A program made the position numbers and the translations under genes. A model generated the notes under the pieces. The model saw nothing but the letters and a program-made list of their open reading frames with translations. It was not told where the DNA came from and ran no database searches. Positions 10,177-23,480 of a stretch of DNA of 64,000 nt are shown piece after piece; within the stretch, counting starts at the first letter, position 1; each line of letters opens with the position of its first letter. Origin of the DNA: Azolla caroliniana (taxonomy: Eukaryota; Polypodiophyta); NCBI GenBank assembly GCA_043228905.1, contig JBHGNT010000011.1, forward strand, positions 3,224,001 through 3,288,000. The letters are read 5' to 3'.

Positions 10177-13100
10177 ATGGAGAAAACTGAAGCCTCTTTA
10201 GTCCCAGGATGGCTGAAGGCAGTGTCAACGAACACTTTATCAATGTCTCATTCTGGCTTCTTCCAAGGTATTTATCATGCATTCAGTTCTTCTCCTCCCT
10301 CTGTTTTCATCGTCTAGTTCGATGCAGTCCTAACGGTTCAATTTGCATGCAGATAATGGAAATAGTGAGTTATATCCCAGGTCTAAGTCACAACAAATTG
10401 GAGGTAACATTGATTCGTCACGTTGGTCAACTTCTAGTGACAGGATTTTTTTCCCTGTTCCTAGGAGAGCTCAAAGTAGCAACATGATTGATAAGGTTAA
10501 TGTTGAAAGATATCAAGGCTGGGTGCATTCTAGCTTGACCCACAGCCTATCGTCAGCATTGAGCTATGATGTATCTGAGAAGGAAAGGGAGCAGGAAAGA
10601 GTTAGAAATGAGGTTGAAGCTTTTCATGTCTATGACTTGGGACGAGATGGTGACAAGGACTCAAGATTTAGGAATATATCTGTATTGGATAACAGGGAAG
10701 CTGATAAGGATAATGTTGTACAAGGAAAGATGAGGAGTTCTGGACCAGTAATGCCAGAGAATTATGAACCCAATTCTAAGTTGAGTCGATCTCAATCTAT
10801 GGGATTGTCTTCTAGGATTTCTGATAGTAAGGCATGGAAATTGAATGGTTCTGTAAATATCTCCTCACCCATGTCTTCTGTCAGAACAACTTCAGTTACT
10901 ACCATGCACAAGACTGTTTTTGACAGGAACTTCCCATGTCTTGGTTCTGACGATAAACTGTTGGCAAGTTCAGGGAATGGGTCTGTTTTAAGCCCCCATA
11001 CTACATGGCAGAGTCCTTCACAGATGGATATAAGTAGAACTTCTTCATCTGGATTGCCTGGAGGTTTCAACAGTCTAAGTCTTGCTAATGGGTGTGGCAG
11101 TGGTGATGTATGGAATTCAGCACTTGCCCAAGTCCCTATATCTAATGGAAGTTCTCGACACAATGTAGTTGGAGTAATTGGCCCTCCCATTGTTAGTTCC
11201 AACTCTGTAACACTTCCGACAACAAGTACAGTTTTGAATATGGCAGAGGCATTAGCTCAAATTCCTCCAAGGGTCCGCACTCCTCCACAGGTATACCTAT
11301 ATAAATATAACTATTATGTGCATTTCCTCACTTTCACTGTGTCTCCTACATCTTTGATGGATCTCGCAGGTGTCTACGGAAAGTCAAAGACTAGAGGAGC
11401 TTGCTTTGAAACAGTCTAGACAGCTTATCCCAGTGCCACCTCCATTACCCAAAACCATGGTATACCCTATTCTCATAAGTGGCGATTTGTTTGAAATGGC
11501 TAAAACAACAATAGTTGCGTTTTGGAAAATGGATACCTTTTTTCAAATAAATTTGGACTGTTAGTATTATTTTGATTAAGTATTGGACGCCATACATGAT
11601 TTCTGTGTAAAGAGAAAAATAGTTCAAACAGCTTTGTTTTGTGGAAATGGCTTTTAGCTCTTGTTACTTATTATCTGTTAATTGACCAACATAACACCAT
11701 TTTTATAGTACTTTGTTTGAATGTGTCAAGGACTTAGAATAGGACCTAAAAAAGCCATGGCTACTCAATTATTGATATTTGAGAGATGGTATAAAGATCT
11801 ACTGTTGAGGGGTGAATCTGTAAAAAGTAGGCAGTTCCTGGATTTGTTGGTCCTGACTTGTGGCTCTCTTGGTCATGTTGCTCTGCCGAATATATCTTTT
11901 TTTCTTACCAGTGCTGTCTTTATTAAGGGAATATCCTGCTATTTATTCATCGTTGATTTGTGTGATGTGGGTGCAAGTGTCTCAAAGCCTCATGGTTCCG
12001 CCTGAGGAACTTCCAAACAGCCCCCAATCAAACCTGTAGTGTAGCTTAATTTTACCACTGGAGAATTTTTATATTAACAGAGAAAGATCTACTGGAGTTT
12101 TTGGATTCATTACAGCTTAATTTCACATCCAGAATCTAAACTGGTCCTGAACAAAGAGTTTGACATCTTGTTGCCCTCAAGACTTACTTCCCTTATGGGC
12201 ATTCCATTTGTTGATAATTAATAGTTGATATAACAATTGAATAGAGTCCAATCCCTAGAAATACTGCCAACACGTTAAGTTTATATCAACAGCTATATAA
12301 AGCCACTGTAGTATTCTCCACAGAGTGCACAAGCAAAAAATAGTAAATCTGCTATGATTCCTACAAATTTTAGCTCTCTAAAGTGAATTATCCTTAGTTC
12401 TAAAACTGTATTTCAACTCTTAAAAACAAATCTTAGCCCTTTCACTTATCCATGCTAACTTTAAGTGACTCTATGTAGGGCCTAACCTAATATGACTTTA
12501 TAAGTCACAACTTGAAGATTGAAATCACACAGCTCCACACACATCAGAACGCAAAGCTAATTGAACTTACCACATGCCGGTAGGTCTAGTAACCATTGGC
12601 TAGCTCATGGTGGCATTCAATGTCACTAAGCATGATTTCTAGAGTTCTGGGGAGTAATTGAAAAATAGGAAAGATAAGAAAATAAAGAAAGGAACTATAA
12701 ACAAAAAAAGTAAGATTATAGAGGTGAACAGAAACAACATTCATGGAGACATATTCTCCGCTTGAACAATGAGCAACCTCGATTGCATGCCTACAATACA
12801 TGCTAACAGAAGAAATTGGGTGATATTGTGTACTTACATAAATTGTGCCATCACAAAGTGTTATCTCTAGTTTTGGGCCAAACTATATACATAAAATAAT
12901 CCTAAATAATAATGTGGACAACAACATTTATTTACGTTAAAGAAATTGATGGAATATTCTTTATTATCGTTTAGTGAAAACCAAATTCTATAGCTTAGAT
13001 TCTATCCTGAAAAACTGATGAACCCTTTTTTTGAGCGTGAAAGTATGGCTTAGAGATTAGCATTATGAAGTCACGGTGGCCTCTCATTGCAAGGCCTGTA

Positions 13101-14073
13101 AGTAAGTTTGTAAAAGCTTACGTGAATCATCTATTTCAACCTCTTCCCTCCTCTTTGCATCCATTGGTAAATACTTTGTAAATTCAACCATGACTACTAT
13201 GATTGGAGTAAAACAAGGATGCCCCCACTATCATCCACCCCCTTCAGTCTTTATATATTTAATTACATAGAGAGATTGAATGGTTCAAAAGCATGTGTAG
13301 CAAGGGCAGTCATACTGATATTACTGTAGCCATTAGCATTGTGTTGACATCTAAATGCTTCAAAGTCATTTTATATGGAGAAGGATCTGCAATTATCGTG
13401 TTTTTAAGGAAATAAGAGGGAGATACCTCTGTTTCTTCAAACAAGGTCATGGAATACAAAGATCTGTAGTTCTCAGGACTCTTCTTTCTAGAACTCAAGA
13501 GAGAAAATACAACCCCAACACCTCATCGACAGAGAACTATCGTGACTTTCTTTAGCTCCATCATTCATGCTACAAGTCAATGTTTGCTCTCAAGAGACGT
13601 TGTTCTTTCTAGATTGATGAATGCCTCCTTAAGGACATCTCAACTCTTTAAAATAACAACGAAAAGTTGTTATTGCAGGCGCTCATCAATCTGTCCTAGA
13701 ATACATTACCTGATCTTTTGGGTGGCCTAGGAATTCTGAAATAACGAATTAGTGGATTTTAGGATTTCTTCATTTGGATTATATTTGCAATAGGATTCAA
13801 CTCCCTATAGGCCATGACTGTCGAGACAATGGCCTCATCACCCCTACCACTGACAAATAAAGGCCATTATCAATCGGCATAGAAAGTCTTTCCCTTGCTT
13901 CAGAAATCTCTCCATCTTTGAGTGGCCCATGTTGGAGGTTTTTTTAACACAAAAGTTCAGTCTATGTAAGTTCAGAATCTTAAGGTTTTTGATATTCAGA
14001 AGCTTTGGAACCCTATATTTAGCTATATTTATGAAGGGAGCTGAGAGCAGATAAGGGCACTGCATGACCACAC

Positions 14074-14141
<68 letters not shown>

Positions 14142-15895
14142 GCATTGCTTTTTCCATACTGCGAAATTGTGTGCACCCTCAAGCTTCTTGATATGAACTC
14201 TGATCAGTGTGTAAGGGGCTTGCTTGCAGAGAACCTATGCTGGGCAAAATGTGTCTTTTGCAGCCCAATGCCTATCTCCTGCATATGCTGACTTGTAGTG
14301 AGCTGCGCTGATTTTTCTAGTACCCTGCCCATCTCCTGCGTGCATTGGCCTGTAATGATCTGCGCTAATTGTTGCAGCCCCCTTCCCATCTCCTGTGTGC
14401 GCTGACCTGTAGTGAGCTGTGCTGACTGTTACATCCCCTTGCACATCTCCTGCGTGCGCTGACCTGTAGTGAGCTGTGCTGACTGTTGCAGCCCCTTGCA
14501 CGTCCCTTGTGTGGTGACCTGTGGACTGCAGGAACTCTGAGAAGTGTCATACCATACCCTTTGCTCCAAGGGCAGATCGGGGCACCATTGGACCACATAC
14601 AACAGAGACAGACAGCTGCAGACATAGAGATAGAGAGATGCACAATCTTTCTTTTTTGGGTGTCCACCCAATAGGTTTTTAGATGGATATATGTGTGTCC
14701 ACACCCTTGCACGAATAAAAAGCATGATGGCCCTATATTCCTAACAATTTATTTTGGTTTGGTGCTCTCAAAGAGGAAAAACATTGTAAAATATACTTTT
14801 TTTTCATCTTATAGACCATTTTGGCCTCTTAAAAAATATTTATGTAGTTTTCATACTTTCAACAAGCCCATCTATAATCTAACTGAAACCTGTGCTATAG
14901 AGTTTGGCAGATAAGGGTAAGTCCAAGAGTTCACGGGCGTTAGATGGAGCAATGGCCACCTCTAAATTAGGTGGATCTGCAAACTCAATCTCTTCACATA
15001 AATCAGTCAATACTACCCGGGTGGACACTGGGAAACATTCCCAAGGGAAGCTACTTGTTTTGAGGGCTAATAAAGATAATGGAGGATCGAATATTGCTTC
15101 TAACTTTGATGGAAGTGATTCCAATCAGGTTGTACACAATGTGTCTAACATAGCACCAAGTCTACCAGCCAATGCTGTTAGTCTTACTAGTCAGCGCAAA
15201 AAATTACCAGACAGTAGAGATGTGCGTCCAAAGGATCTACAAGAAGAAAAAAAACCATCTACACAAGCAGCACAGAACAGAAGTGATTTTTTTAATGCTC
15301 TAAGGAAGAAGGCAGTGAACACTGGGGAGGTCTTCATTATGGCTTTAAAATCTGAATCTCCAGGTAGTACAGGCAATAATGCAGTATTGTCAAGTGGAGA
15401 AGCACTACTACCCAATGATTCAGGCAATGCTTGTCAGCTGGAAAAAGTTGACCTCGGTTCAAATTCTCTTACTTCTGAATGTAAATATCAAGCTCAGAAT
15501 AATGGAATTCTAGGCCATGCCACACATAATGGCATCATTACTGATAAGATTGATAACCTAGTTGAGGAAAGACAAGAGGATGGAATAATGGACTCAGAGG
15601 AGGAGGAAGCAGCTTTTATGCGCTCTCTTGGGTGGGAAGAAAATGCAGAAGATGGTGAACTGACTGAAGAGGAGATAAATTCATTCTATCAGGTCAGATT
15701 TGTTCAACAACTATGTTATTTTTGTGAATATCTGTTAGTATGATTCTCATGTGAAATTTTGTGCTTGAAACGTATCTTCAGCTGATGAAAGAAAAGAAGT
15801 TATTGACAAATGTAAATCATTGCAATGGTGGCTTGGAGAGTTTAGAGAGTACATCATCATCTGACTCGGATTCAGATTGTAAGTCTATGTCATAG
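10177..15895 (+). CDS. vasculin/GPBP1-like nuclear protein (plant 'Mediator subunit 1-like'), five exons
   Basis: Exons 10177-10267, 10353-11290, 11370-11459, 14901-15692 and 15782-15895, all with GT-AG borders and consistent phase, give 674 aa. The family is related to animal vasculin (GC-rich promoter-binding protein 1) and is presumed nuclear and transcription-related; function in plants is not established. Seen: the N-terminal EASLVPGWLK motif (residues 5-14, compare LVPEWLR in homologues), VFDRNFPCLG, NMAEALAQIPP and SQRLEELALKQSRQLIPV across the exon 2/3 junction, RSDFFNALRKK (about 502-513), and the acidic C-terminal box AAFMRSLGWEE...LTEEEINSFYQ (610-637) followed by a Ser/Asp tail. 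The start is the only Met in frame with LVPGWLK before the first donor. Intron 3 is 3441 bp and holds an (AG)n tract and a 57-bp minisatellite. Exon 1 is short, so it is easily missed. Confidence 0.88.
14079..14136. repeat. (AG)n microsatellite in intron 3
   Basis: A pure agagag run of about 57 bases inside the long third intron of the vasculin-like gene. Apparent frames through it are artefacts. Confidence 0.95.
14273..14520. repeat. 57-bp minisatellite in intron 3
   Basis: The anchor word catctcctg (with variants) occurs at 14273, 14330, 14387, 14444 and 14501, an exact 57-base period. Units share gctgacctgtagtgagctgt and gactgttgcagcccc. Because 57 is a multiple of 3, all minus-strand frames stay open and look like 19-residue protein repeats (HYRSAHAGD type). 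Confidence 0.92.
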
Positions 15896-16299
15896 AAGAG
15901 GATTTTAGAGAACCATTTTTTTCCACAGGTGTAGCAATGTTTTTGCAACAGGTATACTGTGTATCCATCTTGTCCTACCGGAGGTGAGTTGTTCCTCTCA
16001 AAAAGAACTATTATTGGGGTAAAACAAATAATGTTTGCACTTGCTCAAATTCATGCAATGGGTACTTTCTGAATGTTAAGGAGTACCTATCCATGTGTAA
16101 ATCATGTATTGGTTATGCTGTGCAGTCTAAAAGGATATGAAAAAGTAGCTTGATTTTATTTTGTGCATCAAATGTTCTTAAATTCTCACCTGTCTGGGAA
16201 GCAAGTTTATGCTCAATTTAGAAACATCATCTTTCTTTGTAAGAAAGCTTTTGATGATGTTAATTATTAAAAGGTTTTCAATTGAAAAGGGGAGACTTC

Positions 16300-16500
16300 A
16301 ACTGAAGGCGGTTTGCTATGTCTTTATGGGTATCACCATGTTTTAAATTGAAAATGTGAGGCTTACTATTTAACATGAGGGCAGATTTGGCAGTCTTCCA
16401 TGTTTTAAAATTTGAAGGAGAGATGCATTAATTAACCAAGATACTGCGTTTGGCAATCTTCCATTTTCTAAAATTTGAAGGAGAGACATTGAAGATGTTG
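16300..16500. repeat. diverged ~65-bp repeats
   Basis: Words such as ttggcagtcttccatgtttt and aaaatttgaaggagagatgc recur near 16330, 16395 and 16455. They lie in the intergenic region 3' of the vasculin-like gene. Confidence 0.55.
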
Positions 16501-16581
16501 TCTTTGGAATGATATAATGGCAAAAGAAACATTTTCAGCTAAGTCAGCTAAGTGAATGCATTACTACAAAAGTTACATAAC

Positions 16582-17022
16582 ATATAGAGACTGGTCCATG
16601 TTCCTCAATGGTACATGAATGAACCTGTCTTAAGTACCAATTTCCTTTTTTGAAAAGCCCTAGTGTGAGATGTTCTCTGTTATTTCATTTAAGAGTGGAT
16701 ATGATATGTCAGTAAATGAAATTTCAAATGTATATGTTGTGATTTGTAGTATTTAGAGACTGGTATATGTTCCTCAATAGTACATGGATGGACCTGTCTA
16801 TGTACCAATTTTCAGGTTTGTAAAGCTCTAGCGTGATATGTTCTACATATAGAGACTGTTCCATGTTCCAAACAGTGGTACATTCATGGACCTGTAAATT
16901 AACTTCCTTTTAGGTTTCAGGTTCGAAAAGCAGATGTTCTTTGTTATTTCATTTAAGAGCGGATATGATATCTCAGTAAATGAATTTTCAAATGTATATG
17001 TTTTGATTGCTAGTGTTTTATT
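16582..17022. repeat. three-unit tandem repeat, ~169 bp with one deleted unit
   Basis: Units begin atatagagactggt at 16582, 16751 and 16847. The first and third are full length and both contain gttatttcatttaagag and the ggatatgatat word. The middle unit is only 96 bp and lacks that half. The region lies between the vasculin-like and F-box genes. Confidence 0.88.
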
Positions 17023-17199
17023 TTATGTCTTGGTAAAGGGCAGTTGTGTGCATCCAAAGAGTAGTCATATAGTGGCACTGGAGTTGACAATGCGCTATTC
17101 GTTTGTGTATTAAATGTTCATTATAATTACAGTATTTCAACAAAATGGCATGAAAACTTCATTCATTTGAAACGTTGTTCGTCTTTCATTCATTAAAAC

Positions 17200-17840
17200 G
17201 TCATTTGATGTTCATTTTCCAAGAAGTACAGTTGGGAAAGTTGCAACTAAGTGCAAAAGGTGGCAACGGCATAACAATGATCACCTCATACACTTTGTGC
17301 TAACTTTTGATGAAATTGGATCAAGATGTATTTTAAGAAGAGAGGGACACATGCTTTGCCATGTCTTTTAACGATTTGAATCAGGAATAAGAAGCTAGAG
17401 TTGAGCAAAAGTTATGTTCCAATGATTTCGAACACAAGCTAGGAAGGTAGAACATGACCAAAGTTATGTTCGACAATATGAGCCAGGCCTAGTAAGGTAG
17501 AAGAGCATCAAATGGGCTAGGTTATGGTCCAAATAATTCGCCAGGTTGTGTTGGGCAGACAATTGTCCAGGAAGAGAAAACTCAGGTTTGGTCATTATAA
17601 CTGGGCTGAAGAATGTGGAGCCCTGTAAGCCAGGCTGTGTGAAAAAGACCAATCTGAGTTCGGTCCGAGAAGCCATGGCTGTGACCTTCCTGTGTTTGAC
17701 AAATTGGCCCTCTAAGAAGAGAAAATAAGAAGAGGAGAGGAGAGGAGAAAAAAGAGAGGAAGGATGACAGTCCAGAATATAGATATAGTTTTCTTTGCCA
17801 TGTAAATCAGAGAAATGAGAGGGCTAGATTTGTAATTTCG
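17200..17840. other. intergenic, upstream of the F-box gene
   Basis: Two or three loose ~60-bp repeats around aaagttatgttc and aaggtagaa (17400-17545), then a GA-rich tract (17715-17765) that may be the F-box gene leader. No gene recognised. Confidence 0.4.
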
Positions 17841-17907
17841 CTTGCTCGATCAACACAAGAACCTACCCCGCGCAGAGACAGGCAGACAGACAGACGCAGG
17901 AGGAGAT

Positions 17908-20410
17908 ATGGAAGGAAGGCCAAGCTTACTCGACCTTACAGAAGACGTCCTCATCTGCGTCCTCTCCTTCCTTGAACCCAAAGATCTCTTCACCTGCTCT
18001 TTTCTATGCAAACGCCTCAGAGAGCTTTGCAATGGAAACGGGAAAGCTTGGCTTCCCATCTGCGAAAGAAGATGGGGCCGTTTCACAGATCTCAGGAAAT
18101 GGGGCCATGGAGAAATCTCCCATAGTTTCTTATATTCTACACTGTCAAGATGGGAGAATCTGATAGGTTTCTGGCGAGGTGTGGGTTCGAGCGGGTATGG
18201 CTCTTTAGCTCTGTTCCAATGGAGCTCTAATCGGATTTTAGGGTTTAAACTTGTTCCTGACGACATGGACATGGGCATGGAAGGTTATAATTATGGTGTT
18301 CAGAAGATACCTTTCTTGTGGATGGGCATTAATAAAGATGGGCAGGTTGTGTGCTATCTTGATCCTTACTTAGGATGTCTTGATGCCGATAAGAAGATGG
18401 AGGAAGAAGATTTATCTGCCCAAGGTATGTTGCTTGTTGATGTGCATTTTGTGGGTGACCATCATCTCGTGATCCAAGAGATTGTTCAACACTCTGTTGT
18501 TTCTCTCAACAATGAGCTTGCCCATGCTGTGACTATGGCGGCATTTGGAAATAGCCATACTTTAGATGCGCTCATGATTAGCCCGCCACCATCGACGCCT
18601 TTAAAAGATAAGGACATGAAAGGTTCGCCTTCATCCTTTACATTGTTGTCTCCATCGTCATTGTCATCACTATCCATATCATCGTCAAGTTCGATTTCAT
18701 CATCATCATCAGTAGCATCGCCATTAATGTCCAATGGTAGAAGCCCCTATTCGAGTAGTTCTGAATCTGATAGCTATGGTTGTAGTCCCCCCACCGGGAG
18801 CTTCCAATATGAGATGTATCACTTTCTTAAGAACAGAGTTACTAGTGCAGGAAGCGAGAAGGCGAGACAGAAACAAAAGAGAAGGGATAAAGGGCGTACT
18901 CGGCATCCTGGAAAATCTATCCGCGAGCCCGATCACTTTGTTAAAGTAATACATGAAAGACCCACAAAATCAAGACCCCTTCAAGGACTTTGGAAGGTAG
19001 GAATGAACTAGCATGTGCATTGATCTATATTTGATTGTTTTTATCTTAATTGGGACCAATATTTGTCTTCTTTCAGTATGAATACGATCATATCTTAATC
19101 GAGACAATTAGGTCAAATATAGTTCCAGTAGCTATCTCATTTGGTTGGCAACAAATCACCATAGCTATATGGTATAGACATAGGTCTAGGGTTAACGGGT
19201 ATGTGTTGACCTAACTCAATGGATTCCCAGAAGGTACGAGCAAATTAACAGAATCAATTAGGCCAGGCGTAGGGCCCATTGGAATGTAGCACATGAATGT
19301 AGTCCGTTTGATTGCATTAAATATCGCAGAGTTGATTAAGATTTGTCACCGATGGGAGGAGTAGGTTAAGGGCTGTAGTGTGGATACTTATGCTTCATAT
19401 GTAGTTGTAGGGTTAACTCCTATAAATAAGGCTTGTCGAGTGCATTCGGGTAATCATACCTTAATTAAGCCAATTAGGCTAGAAATAAGCCACAGACAAT
19501 TAGTTTGATGAAAGTATTTAACCTTAAGGGGTATATATTTAAGAAAGTCAATAAGGCTATTATCTTATGGAGGCCATTTGTTCTGGCAGAGTTTGGATAG
19601 CTTCAGTTTAGACAAAGACCTAGGGATGGCAAGTATATAGAATATTGGCCTCAATAGCTGACTCCGTCAAGGTAGTACCTTGATCCTTAATGGAGTCCCT
19701 TTGTCCAAAGATGGGTTGTGGATGGGAATTTGGTCAGCCAAACTCTGGATAGCAATATTATGGATGTAGAGTTTGAAAATGAACTCTATTAACTTTTAAA
19801 CAATGATCGTATGCACGCTTGAAGGATTGCTATTTGAGGTGGATTTCAGAGTTGAACACAATCTATGAGTTATAGGACAAGGAACCACACCTCTAGGATA
19901 ACCTTGGGTCCTCGGTTTTAGTTTATTGAGATTGATAGTAACTGACTGCACTTGAACATTGTTTAGGGTTTCTCTGGTGCGGGGCTAGATTTTGTCCTAG
20001 TATCGTACGATGACAAAGAAGGAATTGTTTGCCGCAAGGTGCAAGACTTAGCCGGTCCTTCAAAATGCGGATCAGTGCTTTGGACCTCTAATTCTATAAC
20101 AAGAGTTGAACCTCCACTTCCAATAAGTGAGCAAGCATTTTACAATAGTTGTATGCACATTCGACCATCAAGCTCAAGTACAAATCATACTGAAACAAGG
20201 TTAGCGCCTTCTCAATATAGTGAAGAGGTGATCGGGATGCTATGCACATCTTCATGTGATTTTCAGTCTGTGTTAACTTCTAACAACAGAGAAGGAAGGA
20301 TTTGGCTTTATGCGGATGGAAATTTCGGGTTCAGTTATCTCCATTCAAATTCTGTTGTTGATTTTAGGGTTTTGTGTACTGAAGGATGCTTGTTGGACAG
20401 CATCGAGTGA
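17908..20410 (+). CDS. F-box protein, At3g12350-like, two exons
   Basis: Exons 17908-18996 and 19967-20410 join in phase 0 across a 970-bp GT-AG intron to give 510 aa. F-box proteins are substrate receptors of SCF ubiquitin ligases; the F-box binds Skp1. Seen: an F-box at residues 6-50 (LLDLTEDVLICVLSFLEPKD, then RLRELC and the KAWLPICERRWG tail), then ENLIGFWRG (83-91), PFLWMGI (about 140) and a Ser-rich linker (about 250-305). The second exon carries the C-terminal region with VLWTSNS, the MHIRP word, EGRIWLYADGNFGF and GCLLDSIE, which matches my memory of the At3g12350 family. Reading on past 18996 would end after four residues, so the second exon is essential. The upstream in-frame extension has no ATG; the first ATG is at 17908. 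The substrate is unknown. Confidence 0.9.
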
Positions 20411-20678
20411 AACGAAACATTTCTTCGACATTGCATTTACTCGAGAACAAAAAAAGACGTCAATTCTGCCTGCCATTTTATCTCAAGGTAGGATAGATGT
20501 AGGCATGTTCATCGAGATGTTTCCTCTCATGATGTCAAGATAACAGCATGTGTATGTTATTGTGTGTGTGCGTGTGCATCTGTGTTGGTGATTGTGGTTG
20601 TGGTTGTGGTATTAGGAAGAAAGGGTTTATGCATCACAAAAACGAAAGTGTAATTTTTTGTGGGTTTTCACTCATGCT

Positions 20679-20892
20679 GAGGTTTCCCACCAGTAATATA
20701 TTGTAATACAAAAAGGTTCAACCATGGCCTTGGTGGCCACCATTATACCATATTCTTTGGATGTTTCTAAACTAATATATTGGGATTTCTCCACAATGAG
20801 GTTTCCTACCATATTGTACTACAAAAAATGAGGTTTCCTTCCCTTTTGATGTAACAATGAGGTTTCCTACCATATTGTACTACAAAAAACAA
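20679..20892. repeat. short tandem repeats, ~62 bp
   Basis: The word caatgaggtttcctaccata with attgtactacaaaaaa occurs at about 20793 and 20855, with weaker copies at 20679 and 20827. They lie in the 3' flank of the F-box gene. Confidence 0.75.
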
Positions 20893-20899
20893 GATGTGT

Positions 20900-21861
20900 G
20901 CATAGAAGCGTGTTGTTGCATGTTGCATATTCTCTAGGTATTCTTATTGGTCACTTTATCCTCTAGCATATTCTCTAAGAACTCCCTATTCTGTTGGCTC
21001 TCCTTAGCATGAAGATGTTTACGTTGAAGATTAACATCTCTTTGAATGAATTAAAAAAACCATCTCAAATGTGCATATCTAGTTGGTGGTTATCCTGCAT
21101 ATCTAGTGTTTAGGTAGTTGCATTCCTCAAGAATACAATGCTTGCTTAAACATCATTGTATTTTTAATTAATTTAACTTAAATGCTTATTTTATTTAATG
21201 GTTTAATTTAATGTATTTTTCTTAATTTTAATTTTTTAACTTAAATGGTTTGTTTTGGTTTCAACTTTTGTTGATATGATTTGGTTTACCTTTTCCTTAA
21301 ATGGTTTCGTTTAAGTAGCTTGAGAGCTCATAAACAGTTTGGTTTTTGTTTTCTTTATGTTTTGGCATTATATGCATTAGGTAACATGTCAAAATTTGAG
21401 CATAGATGCATTGTTTTGGCATTAGGTAACATGACAGTTTGCGAAATCTCCAAGACATAATCCCAAATATTTTGTGTGGCCATTGTACAAATTGAAGAGT
21501 ATTATTTTTCCATTGTGCAAAAAACAAAATCACCTATTGTTGATCCATCCTCTTTACAAATGAACCTAAAGGCAACCCTCCCCCAATCAACATTGTCCGT
21601 TAAATAAAGACATTTGTTTGAAACAATCAAGACTTCCAACTATGTTATCTTACAATAATTGAGTTATGCCATGCAAAATCCAATCCAACAAAATTTGTGT
21701 TTCGATTGCAAAGGTAGGGGACATCCTTATAACAAAGATATAGTTCAAAACTTTTGGTATATAACCCCATATCAAGTGGAATGCATAGTAAGCATTTGGC
21801 ATCAATGAAATCCAAGAACCTCTTTCACATTGTGTCCATTGTGTTTTCTACATGTATAGCC

Positions 21862-21900
<39 letters not shown>

Positions 21901-23480
21901 GCAAAAATCTAAGGGAATAGAAGAATGAAAAAGGGCGACCTTTAGCTCTTCACATGAGTACGACAAACTTTAATCTATATAGCTATTTTTCTTGTGTCCT
22001 CTTCTCTTGGTCCCACAATTGCATCCCAGTACCAATGTTCATATCCTTGTTGATGGTGCTACCTATATATGGCACGTATTATATAACTATCATATTTGAT
22101 ATCCATCATTGACTAAATTCTAAGATATGGTGCAAGGCCATATTCGATGGTATGAAATGTTGGTGGGGTTTTGCATTCGTTATTGGTTCATTGCAATGGG
22201 GTGGTTGGTGCGGTTATGCACTTATAACTAATTATTTTTCTTCATATTCTTGTAACCAATTGCTTACCATTTGTATTGGTCATAATCACTCCATGGGAGC
22301 ATTATGTATGTGAAAATCTTTTTGCTAGAGACAATTGTTGTGATTTCTAGCTTGTAGAGTTTTTGGCAATCACCATATGTATCTTTGTATATGTACAATC
22401 TCATGATTTACCATTGAAGGATGTGGACATGTTCTCGATTTTTTTCATTGCATAAATTGAGCATCCAATTTTCTCAATCTAGGTGCCTTGCCATTTTGTC
22501 CATGCAACTTTCAATTTTGATTTGAGCACGTATTGTTCAATGATACGAGTCAATAAAAAACTCCCAACAAAAAGGAAATCACCATGATGGCATGTTTGCT
22601 CGTACCCATGCATGCAATCGTTTTCTCTTGAGGTAGCTCATTTCCCCATACAAGTTATCAATTTCCATTTCTATAGTATCCTAGCATGTGTCACATCAAG
22701 CTCTCATTCTCGAGAGGCTAATTTTTGAAAACAAGGAGAACGAGCCATACCAATAAGTTAATAACAAACATTATGGTCATATAACATTATAATAAGATGT
22801 TGAAATACAAAGGAGTGCATTTAGCTACATCAATGGTAATAGTAACCATGATTATCCGGATGATCATGGATATTTGGATTGACGCAAGGCCAGAGGAACA
22901 AGGTTCTTTGTATTGGAGGTAAACTTACCCCAAATGTAGTTTCCTTCTCATTACTAATGGGTTTTTATTTGACAAATAATTTTTTTTATTATGATAGCAT
23001 CTACCTTGGGTAAGTTCGGATAACGATGATATTCTTGGTGAATTCACCCTAATCTGCTTTCCGTCTCATCAGTGACGAGTGATGTTACTCCTGGTGAAAT
23101 TGTTGAGAATTCTAGACCTCACTCATGCATGGATTACATTTAAGTTTGAGATCACAAGTGAGAGGAAATTAGCACAATCATTGTCCACGATTGCAGTTTA
23201 ATTTGTGGAAGCAAGGCTAACAATCCAAAGTTTACTTTTGGACACTATAGGCAGACTTCATATCCAGAAGGGCCTTAAACGAGAGTACCATATCGTGGAG
23301 GACACTACACATATGTTTTTGGTCAATAATTGAGGCAAAGGAAAAGATCCCAATGGAAACGTTTAGATAAGAAGAGTATAGAAAGAGATGAGGTCTTTGA
23401 TGTGGCACCTGCTCTATTGAACGCAGGTTGCACCGAGTTCCATGTGGTGGGAGGGGAGGTCCATCTGGTGGGCCAACATG
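20900..23480. other. intergenic, no gene recognised
   Basis: AT-rich sequence with scattered stops in all frames. It holds an internal remnant of the copy A type element (about 21160-21310) and an (AG)n run at 21865-21894. Confidence 0.45.
21160..21310. mobile_element. fragment related to MITE copy A
   Basis: Text such as aatttaacttaaatgcttat, ggtttcaacttttg and ccttaaatggttt matches the interior of copy A (about 4265-4470). The CGGTT-rich ends are missing, so this is a decayed internal piece. Confidence 0.5.

Noticed and set aside
10209-10487. MAEGSV... frame as start of the vasculin-like protein
   Set aside because: It overlaps exon 1 in the wrong frame and lacks the LVPGWLK signature; the 10177 frame splices in phase.
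14235-14712. 19-residue repeat protein on the minus strand in intron 3
   Set aside because: All frames of an exact 57-bp repeat stay open; no homology, no splice or start support, and it lies within the intron of a well-supported gene.
17842-17907. N-terminal extension of the F-box protein
   Set aside because: The in-frame extension has no ATG; the first ATG is at 17908, directly before the F-box.
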